A stretch of DNA of 64,000 bases, from positions 682,001-746,000 of the forward strand of contig JAQQWL010000001.1 of NCBI GenBank assembly GCA_038363925.1, in the 5' to 3' direction. Every line of letters begins with the position of its first letter. Within the stretch, counting starts at the first letter, position 1. A program made the translations under genes and the position numbers. Shown here in pieces: positions 35,082-46,935 of the stretch. The notes under the pieces are model-generated. The model was given only the letters and a program-made list of their open reading frames with translations, did not search any database and was not told the origin of the DNA. This stretch comes from Apiospora phragmitis. Its lineage: Eukaryota > Ascomycota > Sordariomycetes > Amphisphaeriales > Apiosporaceae.

Positions 35082-36611
35082 TTTATATAATAAAAGTATA
35101 GTTTAATTTTAATATAATGTATAAAATTAATTATAATTATTTAAATTTTTTTTAAATATAATTATATTATTTTAATAAGTTTATATATTATACTTAAGTT
35201 TTTTAAAACTATAAGTCTTTTTTAATTTATATATAAAGTAATTTTTTATTTTATAATTATTTTTTTCATATAATAATATTAATTAAGTATTTTATTTATT
35301 CTTTATAATATAATTAAGCTTAATTAAAATAAATATTAAAAAGTTATTTTAATATTATATAATATAGTTTTAAACGTATTTAATTTAAAGTTTTTAATTC
35401 TTAAAAGATTAATAAGTTAAAAAATATCTTTAAAAGTATTAAAATACATAGTTTTATATTTAATTATAAAATAATAAAAATCGCTTAAAACGCTTTTAAA
35501 ACCATTAATGTAGTTTATTACTAAGTCGGCTATATTATTAAATCAGCTACTTTTTTTAAATTTTACTACTTTTATATATATTAATTTAACCGTAACGTTT
35601 TAAATTAATTAAAACTACTCTTTATTCGATTCGCTACTTAATTTTATATCCTTTTTATATATTCGCATATTATAACTTATCTCGTTATAAATATCACAGC
35701 GCCTTTTACCGGTCGCCCTCCGCTTTAATGAACCCCTCGTTTCGTATTTATTAATCGCTAAACGCTTCCCTTTTACCTTCTCGTTTTATAACTCTTAAAA
35801 TTCTTATATATTAAAAGCTTTAAATTAAACGCGCGATTTTTTAATTTTTTAACGCTTAAAAAATATTAAATTAACTTTTTATAAAATATATATTAAATTT
35901 TTTATAAAAGTTATTTTATGTATTATTATATATATATATTTGTTTTTTAGTTTATAATATTTAAAATTAATATTAAAAAGCTTTTTTAATATATAAAAAC
36001 CTTATTTTTAATAAAAGTTAAATGTTTAATTATTTATTAAAAATTAAATAACGTTTAAAGGATATAAGTATTAATTATTTCGTTTAAATAATAAAGTATT
36101 AGACTAAGTACGTAAAATTTAAATTTAATATTATTTCTTATAAAAATAATAAAATACGCGGCTTTAAAAATAATAAAGAACTTTAACTTTATAATATAAT
36201 TTATTAACGCCTTAATAAATAATTTAATTTCTTTTAAATAAATACATTTTAATAGCGAATAAAATGTTATATTTAAAAACTAAAGTAAGTAAAAAAAAGT
36301 AAGGAGGTATATTAAGCGTAATAATGCCGTTATTTTTATAATATTCCTCGAATTCAGCCGAAATAAAGCTTTCGTAACCGTTTAAAATTAAAAGGTAATA
36401 AAACCTTTTCGTCTACGTTTTAATATATTTATTAAAGTATTAAATCTAGTCTAAGCTCGTTTCGTTATTAATTCAGCCGTTAAAAGTCGGTTTAATTACT
36501 TAATAAATTATATTCGCGAGATTAATTTACGAGGTAATATTAACTTTAAATAATTAAAAACGACGGAATATATTAGCTTTACGAATTAATATATTTATTA
36601 ATCGTTAATTG

Positions 36612-36780
36612 TGTAACAAGATAAAGGAAGCATCCGTACGTCCTATAGCTCCGGGCCCCTCTCCTTCTAGTTTCCTTATAGTATCCTATATTCCCGTAGA
36701 GAATATATACGGGACAAGCGTTAGCTTTATTCTATTATACCTATATACTACTAATACCTAAAGATCGATACATTTTTATA
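36612..36780 (+). repeat. 5' LTR of the chromovirus
   Basis: 169 nt, direct repeat of 43303-43472. The two copies differ by about 19 positions, all transitions, plus one single-base indel. GC-richer than its surroundings. The exact 3' boundary (near 36780) is set by where similarity ends. Confidence 0.9.
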
Positions 36781-39700
36781 ATTTTAACGCTTTTATAATA
36801 CGACCTACTTATTAATAATATCGACTTCGAAAAAAAAAAGGAGAACTCTTATAGCCCCTAATCTTCCGAACACGACCGTTAAGGATGGCGAAAACGAAGG
36901 ACCGATAAATCCCCCTCCTAAAAAGAAAAAAGAAAAAGAGGTAGGAGCAGCTACGAATATTATTAATAATCCCTTATTTATTATCGGGCCCGACGCTCCC
37001 CTTAACGTACCCCTAAAAGTACGCCTTTAAAAAGAGCTCAACTAATTAAAGCTTAAACGGTCGTCGCTTAAAAAACGCTTTAAAGAGGTTAAAAAATAAG
37101 CCTCTTAATAAAAAGATAAAGACGTAAAAAACCTTTTATCCTTTTCGAACCTATCAGGCGGCGAGGCCGATACCCTTTCGGAATCGAAAGGGCATAACTT
37201 AAACCCTATTAATAATCCATCCTTAAATAGCGATACTAACGGAACCCTATCGGTTAATAATCTCGATTTAAACCTTAATAAATCGATTAAGTTCTAACAT
37301 AATTAATTTAATTTAACTTTTATTAAAGCACGGTAAGAAAACTAAATTAAAAAATTACGAATAATTTATAAAACTATTTTAAAACGTTACCGTAATATTT
37401 ACGCTAAGATTTTATACGTACGTAATTAAATAACTTAAAAAATAAAATAATAATTTTATTTAAAAAAATAATACGCCTTCGAATATAAATCGAAATAATT
37501 AAAATATTATTAAACAACCTTTTTAAAATAAACGCGGGCGGTTATCCGGAGCCCTACTAACGAGGCCGCCATAATTAATTCTTAATTAAAAGAGGCGTAC
37601 TAACTCCTAAACTAAGATCCGCAGTAGTTTTATAAATACCTAGCCTCTTTAAAAAGTTAGGTCCGCCCGCGCTTCGACTAGGAACATATATACTACTTTT
37701 TTAATAAACTCTTTTAACTTTTACGTTATAATATTATAAATTATTATAATAATATTTCGGAATAACGGAATAATATAATTAATTTAATAAAAAAAGGTAA
37801 AAGATTTTATTAAAATTAATAAAAAAAAGGAATACGAAAAGCCGAATAATAATAACGCCCGTTAAAAGCCTACGAAGCTACACTAATTTAAATAATCCGG
37901 AGCCTAAAGATTTTAAACGTAAAAAGCAAGGCTTATTAAATTATAAAAAGAAATAAGACGTATCTACCTTACCGTTTTACCCTAAGAACGCGTAAGCCGG
38001 ACCGGCACGAAACGATACCGCGGGCTACCCGAATTTAAACTATATCACTTATTATTAATATAGTAAGAAAAAATATTACACTAATAAATATCTTATTAAA
38101 AACTAAACACTAATATAACGAATTTTAAAAAACGGGAAAAGGTTTTAAATAAAGGTGTACCCTTTTTAAATAAAGATCCCTTTATAAGGGTATTTAAAAC
38201 CTTACGAGCCCCTATTATAATCGTTACTCCTTTATTACGTATAGCGCTAATCTCTATTTATTTTAATTTAGATACGTACTTTAAAATAAATATAATTAGT
38301 TATATTTTCGCTTTATAAACTAAATTACTTTAAGCTTTTTTATAAATAATATTTATTAATTTTATTAATAATTTATATATTTTTATTTACGGCGTTTATT
38401 AAGTAAAGTTTAATCTTATTAATTTCCGAGGGGCTATAAAATAAATCCGACGCTTTTACATTATTATCGACCGGGACTTTCGTTATAAAAATACCTCGGT
38501 CTTATTATTTTACGAAGCTATATAAAAATTAAAACTAATTATTAATGCGGGAAAAAACTATTAATAATTCTTTATTAATATAATTAAAGTTTAATTTATA
38601 AACCCTCGCCTTTTTTACCGCGTTTATAAAAATAATACCTTTTATTATATTATTATATCTTCGCGAAAAAAGGTATAAAAGGAGGGAGAAACGCCTAGAG
38701 AAGGGGCCCTACCCTTTATCCCTAGTTATATCTAATACTTAACTACCTTCTTCGAAACCGAAAAATATAATATCTTCCCGTTAAACCGAGCAGCTAGTTA
38801 TACTATTAATCTCGAACCCGGAACGGAGCCCTTTTACCGACTTATCTACTTCTTATCGTATTCCGAACTTTAAATATTATAAGAATAATTAAATAAAATA
38901 AAGAAAAGGGGGAAGATTTAAGAATTATAAAGTCCAGCGGGGGCCCCCATCCTTTTCGTTTTAAAAAAGGATAAAACCCTACGCCTTTATATTAATTATA
39001 AAGGATTAAATAATATTATTATTAAAAACCGGTATACTTTACCCCTTATTTTAAAATTATTAAATAAAGTTTCTTAATCTATAATCTTTTTTAAAATCGA
39101 CCTTAAAGATATGTATTACCGTATTTATATTAAGCGTAAAAACGAGTAAAAAACGGCGTTTCGGATTTAATACGGCTATTTCGAGTTTTTAATAATAATA
39201 ATAAGTTTTATTAATACCCCGGCCACTTTTTAATATTATATTTTATAATATTTAAAGAATTTAATAAATATTTATTATATAATATATATTAATAATATTT
39301 TAATTTATTTTTTAAATAAAAAAACTTATATAAAATATTTATAATAAATAATTAAAAAGCTTTTAAAAACCGATTTATATATAAAACTATTTAAATATTA
39401 ATTTTTTTAAAAGTTTTTAAAATTCTTAAAATATTATATCTCTATAAAAAAGGTATTTATAAATCCTTTAAAAATCGATATAATTAAGGACTAGTTAGCG
39501 CCGATATTTATTTATAACTTTTAAATCTTTTTAAAATTTTATAACTTTTACCGTCGCTTTATAAAAAAATATTTCGGAATTATTACCTTATTAATAAAAT
39601 TACTTAAAAATAATAAAACCGGATAAAAAATAAGAGCGTTTTATTTAAATAACCTTATTAAAATAGTTTTTATATTTTTAAAATAAGCTTTCTAAACGGC

Positions 39701-42700
39701 GCCGCTCTTAACTCATTTCAACCCCGAAAAGCTAATACGGCTAGAAATAAACGCTTTTAAATTTATAATAATTAGAACCCTTTTTTAAAAAAGTATTAGA
39801 AGTTATTAACACCCGGTTTCCTTTTATTCTAAAAAGTTTTCCGGGGCGGAGCTTAATTATAATATATTAAACTAAGAGATGCTCGCAATAATATTATACT
39901 TTAAATATTAGAGGTATTATTTAAAAAAGGTAAAATATATTATCGAAATATTTTCGAACTATCGAAATTTATAAAGCTTTATAAAAATTAATAAATTAAA
40001 TAATTACTAAGTACGTTAATATATATATTTAACCCTTTTCGATTTTATAATTATTTATTAATTAAATAAAAATAACCCCGTTAATAACTCGTTAAAACGG
40101 CTAAATTATATTATTAATACGGGTACTAATTTAATATTATTACTTACTTTAAAAAAAAAGCTAATAATAGATACTAGCTTTTTAAAAAGTAGGCCTCGCG
40201 TACTAGTCTAAGTAATATACGGGGTAAAATTAACGCCCGAACGTATTATTCTAGCCTAAGCGATAACCCGTCGAAAAGCGAGAAATTCGGTATAGCAAGA
40301 AGACTCGTTATCGTTAGAAATTAGTCTTGATTTAGAAACCTTTATTAATTAAGCTTAAAAAAAGAATAAAGCTTATTAACGGAGGCGGAAAAGCTTAAGG
40401 GCCGAGGCGGACTCGAGATATTAATAAGTAATAATAATAAATAAAGTATTATATTTTAATAAAAAAGTATATATCTTTAAATAAACGTTGTTCTAAACAT
40501 AATTATTATAGGTATACCACAATAACCCTTTTAGCGGCTATTTCAAACGCGATCATATAATAAAACTCTTCGAAAAAAAGTTTTATTAGCCCGATTTATA
40601 AAAGGACATAGCTATATATATAGAGGCCTACGCTATATATCTCGGCTCTAAGGCGAAATACTACCGTCCGTACAGTGAACTTGCCTCGTTACCCTAGCCT
40701 AGTCGTCTAGGAAAAGAATATAGCATAGATTTTATTATAAGCTTACTTAATTCTTTTTATAAATAATAATTCGTTAATATTATCTTCGTAATAATAAACC
40801 GATATAGTAAGTTATTTTTTTTTCCCTATATTAAAAATAATTAATACCGTTAAATTAGTATAGCTATTTTATAAAAAGATCGAGTATTAATTTAATAGCC
40901 CGAAGAGGCTTTTTTTAAATAAGGGCTCGATTTTTATTAATAATTTCTAATTATAACTTTATTTTAAAAATAAAGTGAAACTAAGGCATTTAACGGTATT
41001 TCACCTATAAATAAATGGCTAAACCGAAAGGATAAATTAGGTTTTTAAAATATATTTAAAATATTACGTAACGGAATACTTTAAATTATAACCGAATTTA
41101 TTATATATAATATTTTACGTTATTAATTTTTTAATAAATTTAATAATAAGGCTATTATTATTTAAAATTACGTAACGGTTATTAGCTAAGCTTTTATATA
41201 TTTATCGAGAACGATTCTCTCGCGGAAAAGGTATTAATAATTAAAAATAGGTTATTAAAACTATAAAATTTACGAATAGGAATAAGAGAATATTAAAAAA
41301 GAATAACAAAATTTTAAGCGAAATATTATAATTCTTATTATAAACTAATTATTTTTAAAGTCGGATAAATAATAAGGCTTTTTATTAAAAACTTAAAAGT
41401 CTAGAATAGGAAACTAGCCCTAAAGTTTATCGGTCCGTTCCGAGTTCTTAAACGTATCGGGACGTTAATATACCGGCTGGCCTTATTAAAGAAATATTTC
41501 CGCCTTTACAATATATTCCTTATCTAGTTATTAAAGCTATAAAAAGTAACATCCTCTAATACCCTGCCGATACCGGAGTTAGAGGATAACGAGGAATAAA
41601 AAGTAAAAGAATTTAAAGAAAAGATGCGTTAAGAAAGGTAATAATATTACTTAATAAAATAAAAGGGTTGGCCCGCCGAATATAATTAATAGAAACTGGC
41701 CGAAAACTTAATAAACGCCCTTATAAAAGTAGCCTAATACGAGAAAAAGAATTAGGTTATATTATTAGCTATAAAACGGAAAAGCAGGTTTCGTAAATTA
41801 TTATTATAAAAATAAAACCGGCCTCGAAACCCTTATTATTTATTTATTTAATTAGTTTAAAAAGAGGCCGAAATTAAACCCCGATAAGATTCGAACCTAC
41901 TTATTTAAATAATAAAATTAAAAAATCTACGCTTTATTAATTAATTATAAGGTTTATACTACGCTAAGGAATTTATTTTATTACGAAAAAGAAATTAAAA
42001 CGAAAACCTAACGGTATAATTATTTAAAACGCTAAGCTTAAAAGGCCTAACTCGTTTTTAAAATAAATAGCCTAATTTTTAATAATATCTTTATAAAAAG
42101 AAACGAGAAGTATAAAAGCTCGCTTTTTAATAAAACTAAAGGCTATATTTTAAATAATAAAGCCGCGGTTATAATAAAAAAGGTATAATAAAATTATAAT
42201 TTTAAAAACGTTAGCCTTTTCTATAATTTAACGAAATATTAACGGAATAAGCCTATAATTAACGAATATAAAATATTTATAATATTAATATTAAGAAGGG
42301 CAAAACGTTTATGTAAGGCGTTTTTTCGCAAGGCGTACTCTTAGCGATAAACGATTAAGCTTATTTATTCGTAATATTACCGTTAATAAAACGGGGTCGG
42401 GATTTAAAAACTTATTATAAGAATCTTATTATTTTAATAAACTTTTTCGAGCCGGAAATTCCGAACTCGGCCTTATAGCCCTCTACTACGCGGTAAAAAG
42501 AAACGACGAAACGGTATAAAATACTACTCGTACGGCGGCGGAGCTCGATAAAATAAATAAAAGCATCGTTATTATTAACCTCTTAAAAGTATTCTATTAA
42601 GCTCGAAAATACGATAGCGACGATTTAAAAGTTTCTGATTAGCGTATTAAAAACTTGTCGGGAAAGTTTAGTTAAAGCGCCTTAAAAACGAATTAATATA

Positions 42701-43302
42701 ACGAACTTATAGCTTTGTAAGTTTTATTATTATTATAATAGCCCACCTTAAGGTTAGACTAGTCGTAAACTAAGGATCGAGGGTTAATAAAAAAGTAATT
42801 AAACTCGAGGCGCTTATTAATAAAGGGTCTATAAGCGGAAGCTTATAACGAAACGTAAGGATAATAGGATAAATCGGGCGCGATAAATAAGTTGCCGCCG
42901 TTATAACTATTAAGCAGCTAGGTATGCTAGAAAGCGGCGGCTATTATAATATAAGAAAGGATATTCGCGATAATTTCTATTTAAAAACGTATAAATAAAT
43001 AACGAAATCGTGGTATAAAACGACGGATTATTATTAATCGAAGCGGAAGGAATTAATTAAATCTTAAAATAACCCTATTTTAAAATTACGAGGGGCTTAT
43101 CGCGATTATTTATATATTTACTTAAAAATATTCGTTAGCGTGTTAATAATATAATACGCGATCCCCTTACTTTTACTTACCCTATACCCTTACTACCCCT
43201 TACTAGGGCACTTCGCGAAAATTACGGAACATATTTGTTTCTATTACTTAAAGATCTTACGCTAGAGATATAGCAGGGACTGTTAAATAAAGGGGGGATA
43301 AT

Positions 43303-43472
43303 TATAATAGGATAAAGGAAGTATCTGTACGTCTTATAGCTCCCGGGCCCCTCTCTTTCTAGTTTCCTTATAATATCCCATATTCCCGTAGAGAATACAT
43401 ACGGGATAAGCGTTAGCTTTATTTTATCACACCTGTATACTACTAATACCTAGGGATCGATACACTTTCATA
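43303..43472 (+). repeat. 3' LTR of the chromovirus
   Basis: 170 nt, preceded by the purine-rich tract AAATAAAGGGGGGATA at about 43284-43300, as expected for plus-strand priming. Shares CCGTAGAGAATA, GCGTTAGCTTTATT and ATACTACTAATACCTA with the 5' copy. Confidence 0.9.
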
Positions 43473-44492
43473 AATTATTCTTAATTATTAAGCTAAACTA
43501 ATTTCGTTTTTTATAATAATCGACGCGTATTACGATAAATATTAACTTAATTATACTTATTATAAAACTAGTTTTATTAAAATTTTATATATTTTTATTT
43601 ATAATATTATATTTAGTTTTAATGTTTATAATTAACGTAAACTAGTTAAAAATAACACTTATACTTTTATAAAAATCTTTTAATAATCGTATTAACGGTT
43701 TATTTAAGTCTTAAAGTTTAAGTTACGATTAATAAAGCGTTTAACTTAATACTTATTAACGCGGTCGCCGCCGCTTAATTTTAAAAAAAACTTAATTATA
43801 TTTTTTATAATATTAATATTGAAAATATTTTTTAAATATTTAAATTAATTATATAATTACGAAATACCTCTTTTTTAATTAAATTAAATTTATATTATAA
43901 ATATCGAATCTCGCGTCGAGGTTTAATATTATAAAGTCGGTTGTTTAAAATAGCTCGAGAAACGTTATATACTTTTATAATAGCTTTTTAATTAATTCGA
44001 TTTAAACTTTCTCGTATCGCTTAAATTATTAAAATAATACGATCTTTTTTTAATTAAATTAATATTATAATTATAAAGATATTACGTATTAAAGTTTAAT
44101 TATATAAATAAATAAAAAGTGGCCGACTTAATAATATAATTAACTTAGTAATAAATTATATTATTAAATAATTAATTCGTGATATTTTTAATATTATTTA
44201 TTTAAAAAAAACGATTATAAGTTTAATTTAATTAATATATTAAATAATTAATTACTTTTTAAAATTAATAAGCTTTTAAAAATTTATAAAGATTTTATAT
44301 TTTATAAAATAATTAAGCCGTTAATTATAAAAGGTTATATAAAAAACTTTATACATTTTAACTACTTTTTAAATACTTAATTCTAGGTTATTTTAAAGCG
44401 CTTAAAGAGCTAGAAGCATTTACTTCTCTTCCTAAGTACTAACTATGATGTGTTATGATGGAAATAAAGTATGAAGGTTACTTAGACGAAAT

Positions 44493-44529
44493 GTGGCGAA
44501 AGTGTTCAATTCGCTTGTGGGGTACGTTA
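44493..44529 (-). repeat. Right terminal inverted repeat, less mutated copy
   Basis: On the minus strand begins TAACGTACCCCACAAGCG. It retains the CpA/TpG sites that the left copy has lost. It marks the abrupt end of AT-rich sequence; normal composition follows immediately. Confidence 0.85.
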
Positions 44530-44708
44530 TCTAATAATAACATATTTCCCATCTGGTAAGCCCGAAGGCAGAGACATGTATGGCTCGTTTACGTCTCTCG
44601 GTCCTTCCCCCCTCCTATCCTACACCTACTTATTCAACAACGTTATTGATCTAGCCCCTTTTATCTTCTTTGACGCTGAGCCATATAGATGAGTACGTTA
44701 TCTGTCCA
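44530..44708. other. Spacer between RIP island and regulator gene
   Basis: Only 179 bp separate the transposon terminus from the stop codon of the Zn2Cys6 gene; base composition is normal. No RIP leakage is obvious. Confidence 0.4.
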
Positions 44709-46935
44709 TCATCTGCTCCTCTCAATCCATCTACTGTCCCTGGCAGCAGCATCGTCACCCCGAAACCGCAAGCTCTCCAAGATCGCCACGTCCGCCTCGA
44801 AGCTGGAACCGCTACGCGCCCACCTCTTGAGTCTCGCGACCAGGGCGTCACGCAGCGGCTGTACGGGGGGCACGAGCGGGCGCAGCAGCGGGCAGCTCTC
44901 GGCCATGACCAGCACGAGCACGCAGTCCAGGGCGTGCTGCGCGAGGGACCACAGGTGGGCGGAGCGCCGCTCGAGCCGCTCGACGGCGTTGTACAGGTAG
45001 GCGACGCACGACTCGATGCAGACCTCGCATTCGTCGACCACCACTTGGGGCAGCGGCATGTCCGTGGCGGTCGTTGTCGCTGCTGCTGAGGCTGATGAAG
45101 ACGGTTCGTTCGGATGGAAGCTCTGCTGCTGCTGCTGCTGCTGCTGCTGGTGTTGGTGCTGACTGGCAGCCTGCATGACGAAGGGGCGGTGGATGAGGTG
45201 CCGGGCTTCGTAATAGCGGACCCGGAGGGTGCGACACCTGTCTGTTTCGATTGGATCAATCCCCTTGGGGGGCCTCAGACCGTCGGGTATGGAGTCGTAC
45301 CACTGTTCCAACTGGCGATTGAGCTCAGAGCTCAAGGCCAGCAGTTTCTGGAGGCTGAGCCCTTGTTGTTGCCAGACGGGTGATGCAGTGTCAGAGGAGA
45401 ATTGACGAGGAGGCGAAGCAACGGGAGGGTCCAAGTGCAGGCTATTGGCCGCCCCTTCGGTACTGTAGAGGGAGCTGAGGATGCGGTTAAGGATTCGCCT
45501 CAGGGCAATCTCGGCGACGAAGCTTATGGTGTCGTTGGTGTCGCTCATATCCTGATGCATACTGTGCGGGAGAGACATCTTGTCTCCCAATGGCTCGATG
45601 CCACTCCTAACGACATCCAGCTCCGCTGCTTGGTTACTACGGATGCATGTAAAGAATTAGGTGGTTATACTTTACATGTTTGATATATATACATTGTAGG
45701 AACACTCAAAGAAACGAAGAAAATCTTCGCCAGGAACTAACCAGTCAATGAGGAAACAAAGCCAAAATATTCGGAGCTCGACATCATCACGCTCTGCAGC
45801 GGGGGTTTGGTGATGCCTTCACTCGGCACGTCAGCAAACAATCAAGAATCAAACATGGTTGCTGTACGGGTATGTGTATGCTTACATATCGAGGCGATCG
45901 AGAAACATTCGTGCAGCGAAGCATGCCATTCTCCCGCGATGTAGAGGCCGGCCCAGATATCCAAAGTATGTTGATGCCAGTAATAGGGCTTGCAATATCG
46001 TCAGGTCGGGCTGGAAAGACCATGTGTAGATGTGTAGAATGATTTGGAGAGCCGGTTTGAAAAATTGAAGACCCAGTGAGCTCTCGTCTTCTTCCTCTCT
46101 GGAGGCGTAAACCGTGATAGTTCCCAGGGCATACACGCAAAGACAGATAGCTGCCTCGATATCATAACCAGGCACGTTTTGAAAACATTTCTCTGCCAAA
46201 CACCGAATACGTCTGGACAAAAGAGAGGTTGGTGTGGGTGTACATGAAGGAAGTAACTACTAGCAAGATCGTTCGCGGTATGTTCAGAAAGGGCCGGCCA
46301 GCTCACATGGCCGGCGTTCACTGGGTCGATAGCACTCGGAAGGGCGTGGTTCTGTTCGATGGTGAAGAAGAAGTTCCGCTGATACCCTCCAAGCTGCTCT
46401 CGAACGCCAGGGGCCGAGAAGAGCCTACTCGTTAGATTAATGCCCGTAGGGATGAGGAACTGATGGGTGTCTTGGGGGTCATCTCCCGATGGGCGAGGAG
46501 GTTCGGGGTAACTTGAAGTATTCTGATAAAGCAGAGAAAAGGAAGCGGATCGTTGTGCTGGGGAGAAGGTCGGACTTGAGTGAGTTGACAGCTGCTGTAG
46601 TTGTTGACTTTGCTGTTCCAGGAGAGCTTCTATTCTGGAGAGACGGCCCACCACAGCCGTAGGGCTAGCGTCTTCGATCCTAGATAGGGTACAATTGTTA
46701 TCGCGAGTCTTCTCAAGCTTGGCGAGAACAAGTTTACCTATCAGCCGGAAGCTCCTTGTAGACACAGTCGGCATTAGAATCTCTACATGTAGAGCAAGGG
46801 CGTTCACCATCGCATTTTCTCTTCCTATATCTATCAGAATGCCTCGCATCAGAAACCTTCCACGCTGTCATAATTTTGTCTTGCGTACCGGCAGAAGTCA
46901 CAAGCCAGCAAGGCTCTCTTTCGCGTATAATTCAT
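44709..46935 (-). CDS. Zn2Cys6 fungal-specific transcription factor (one apparent frameshift)
   Basis: Exons (-): 46889-46935, 46738-46830, 45886-46679, 45742-45816, 44709-45636. Complete zinc cluster C12-x2-C15-x6-C22-x5-C28-x2-C31-x6-C38; the first intron splits it between the second and third Cys (donor GTACGC, acceptor GATAG). A coiled linker follows (RIEALLEQQSQQLQQL), then the fungal transcription-factor middle region (YFLHVHPHQPLF; CLCVYALGTI; LQALLLASTYFGYLGRP; RIFWLCFLID) and a long C-terminal part with a CTG/CAG-encoded Gln tract at about 45123-45150 on the + strand. Within exon 3, between about 46185 and 46215, the frame jumps from HPHQPLFCPDVF to RCLAEKCFQNVPGYD, a loss of one base. 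Restoring it makes the total 1938 nt (645 residues). No pathway-specific neighbours, so targets cannot be guessed. Confidence 0.85.
45123..45150. repeat. Trinucleotide (CTG) repeat encoding poly-Gln
   Basis: An almost pure CTG array on the + strand, read as CAG (Gln) on the minus strand inside the Zn2Cys6 regulator; the protein there reads HQHQ followed by nine Gln. Confidence 0.85.

Larger units (their letters stand above)
36612..43472 (+). mobile_element. RIP-inactivated Ty3/Gypsy chromovirus LTR retrotransposon, nested
   Basis: 6861 bp from TGTAAC to the end of the 3' LTR. Order of legible relics on the + strand: gag region about 36880-38200 with a possible mutated zinc knuckle near 38050; reverse transcriptase about 38900-39450, including KIDLKDMYYRIYIKRKNE and a catalytic box turned from YIDD-type to YINN near 39285-39310; RNase H about 39700-39980; integrase H2C2 zinc-finger and core from about 40515 (NNPFSGYFKRDHIIKLFEKK, then RPYSELASLP); chromodomain relic about 41590-41760 (KGWPAEYN). 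Trp and Gln codons have become stops throughout, the RIP signature. Gene order RT-RNaseH-IN-chromodomain identifies a chromovirus. A polypurine tract lies at about 43284-43300. The roughly 1.5 kb between chromodomain and polypurine tract is unassigned. Flanks AATTG/AATTA fit a 5-bp target duplication. Confidence 0.9.
35045..44529 (-). mobile_element. RIP-degraded TIR DNA transposon (Tc1/mariner-pogo/Fot1-like), split by a nested LTR element
   Basis: The ends are 37-nt terminal inverted repeats, 35045-35081 and 44493-44529, both beginning with TA (expected target duplication of the superfamily). They differ at eight positions, all C-to-T or G-to-A from the right copy to the left. Removing the nested LTR element (36612-43472) and one 5-bp target duplication leaves about 2.6 kb, a size suited to one transposase gene. 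On the minus strand at about 43900-44050 a degraded helix-turn-helix is legible (relic ending IKPRRDSIF-like), resembling the N-terminus of pogo/Fot1 transposases; the catalytic part would lie in 35082-36606 and is too mutated to read. No intact frame remains. A second copy of the family ends near 2898. Classification to superfamily is moderately sure, to family is not. Confidence 0.75.
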
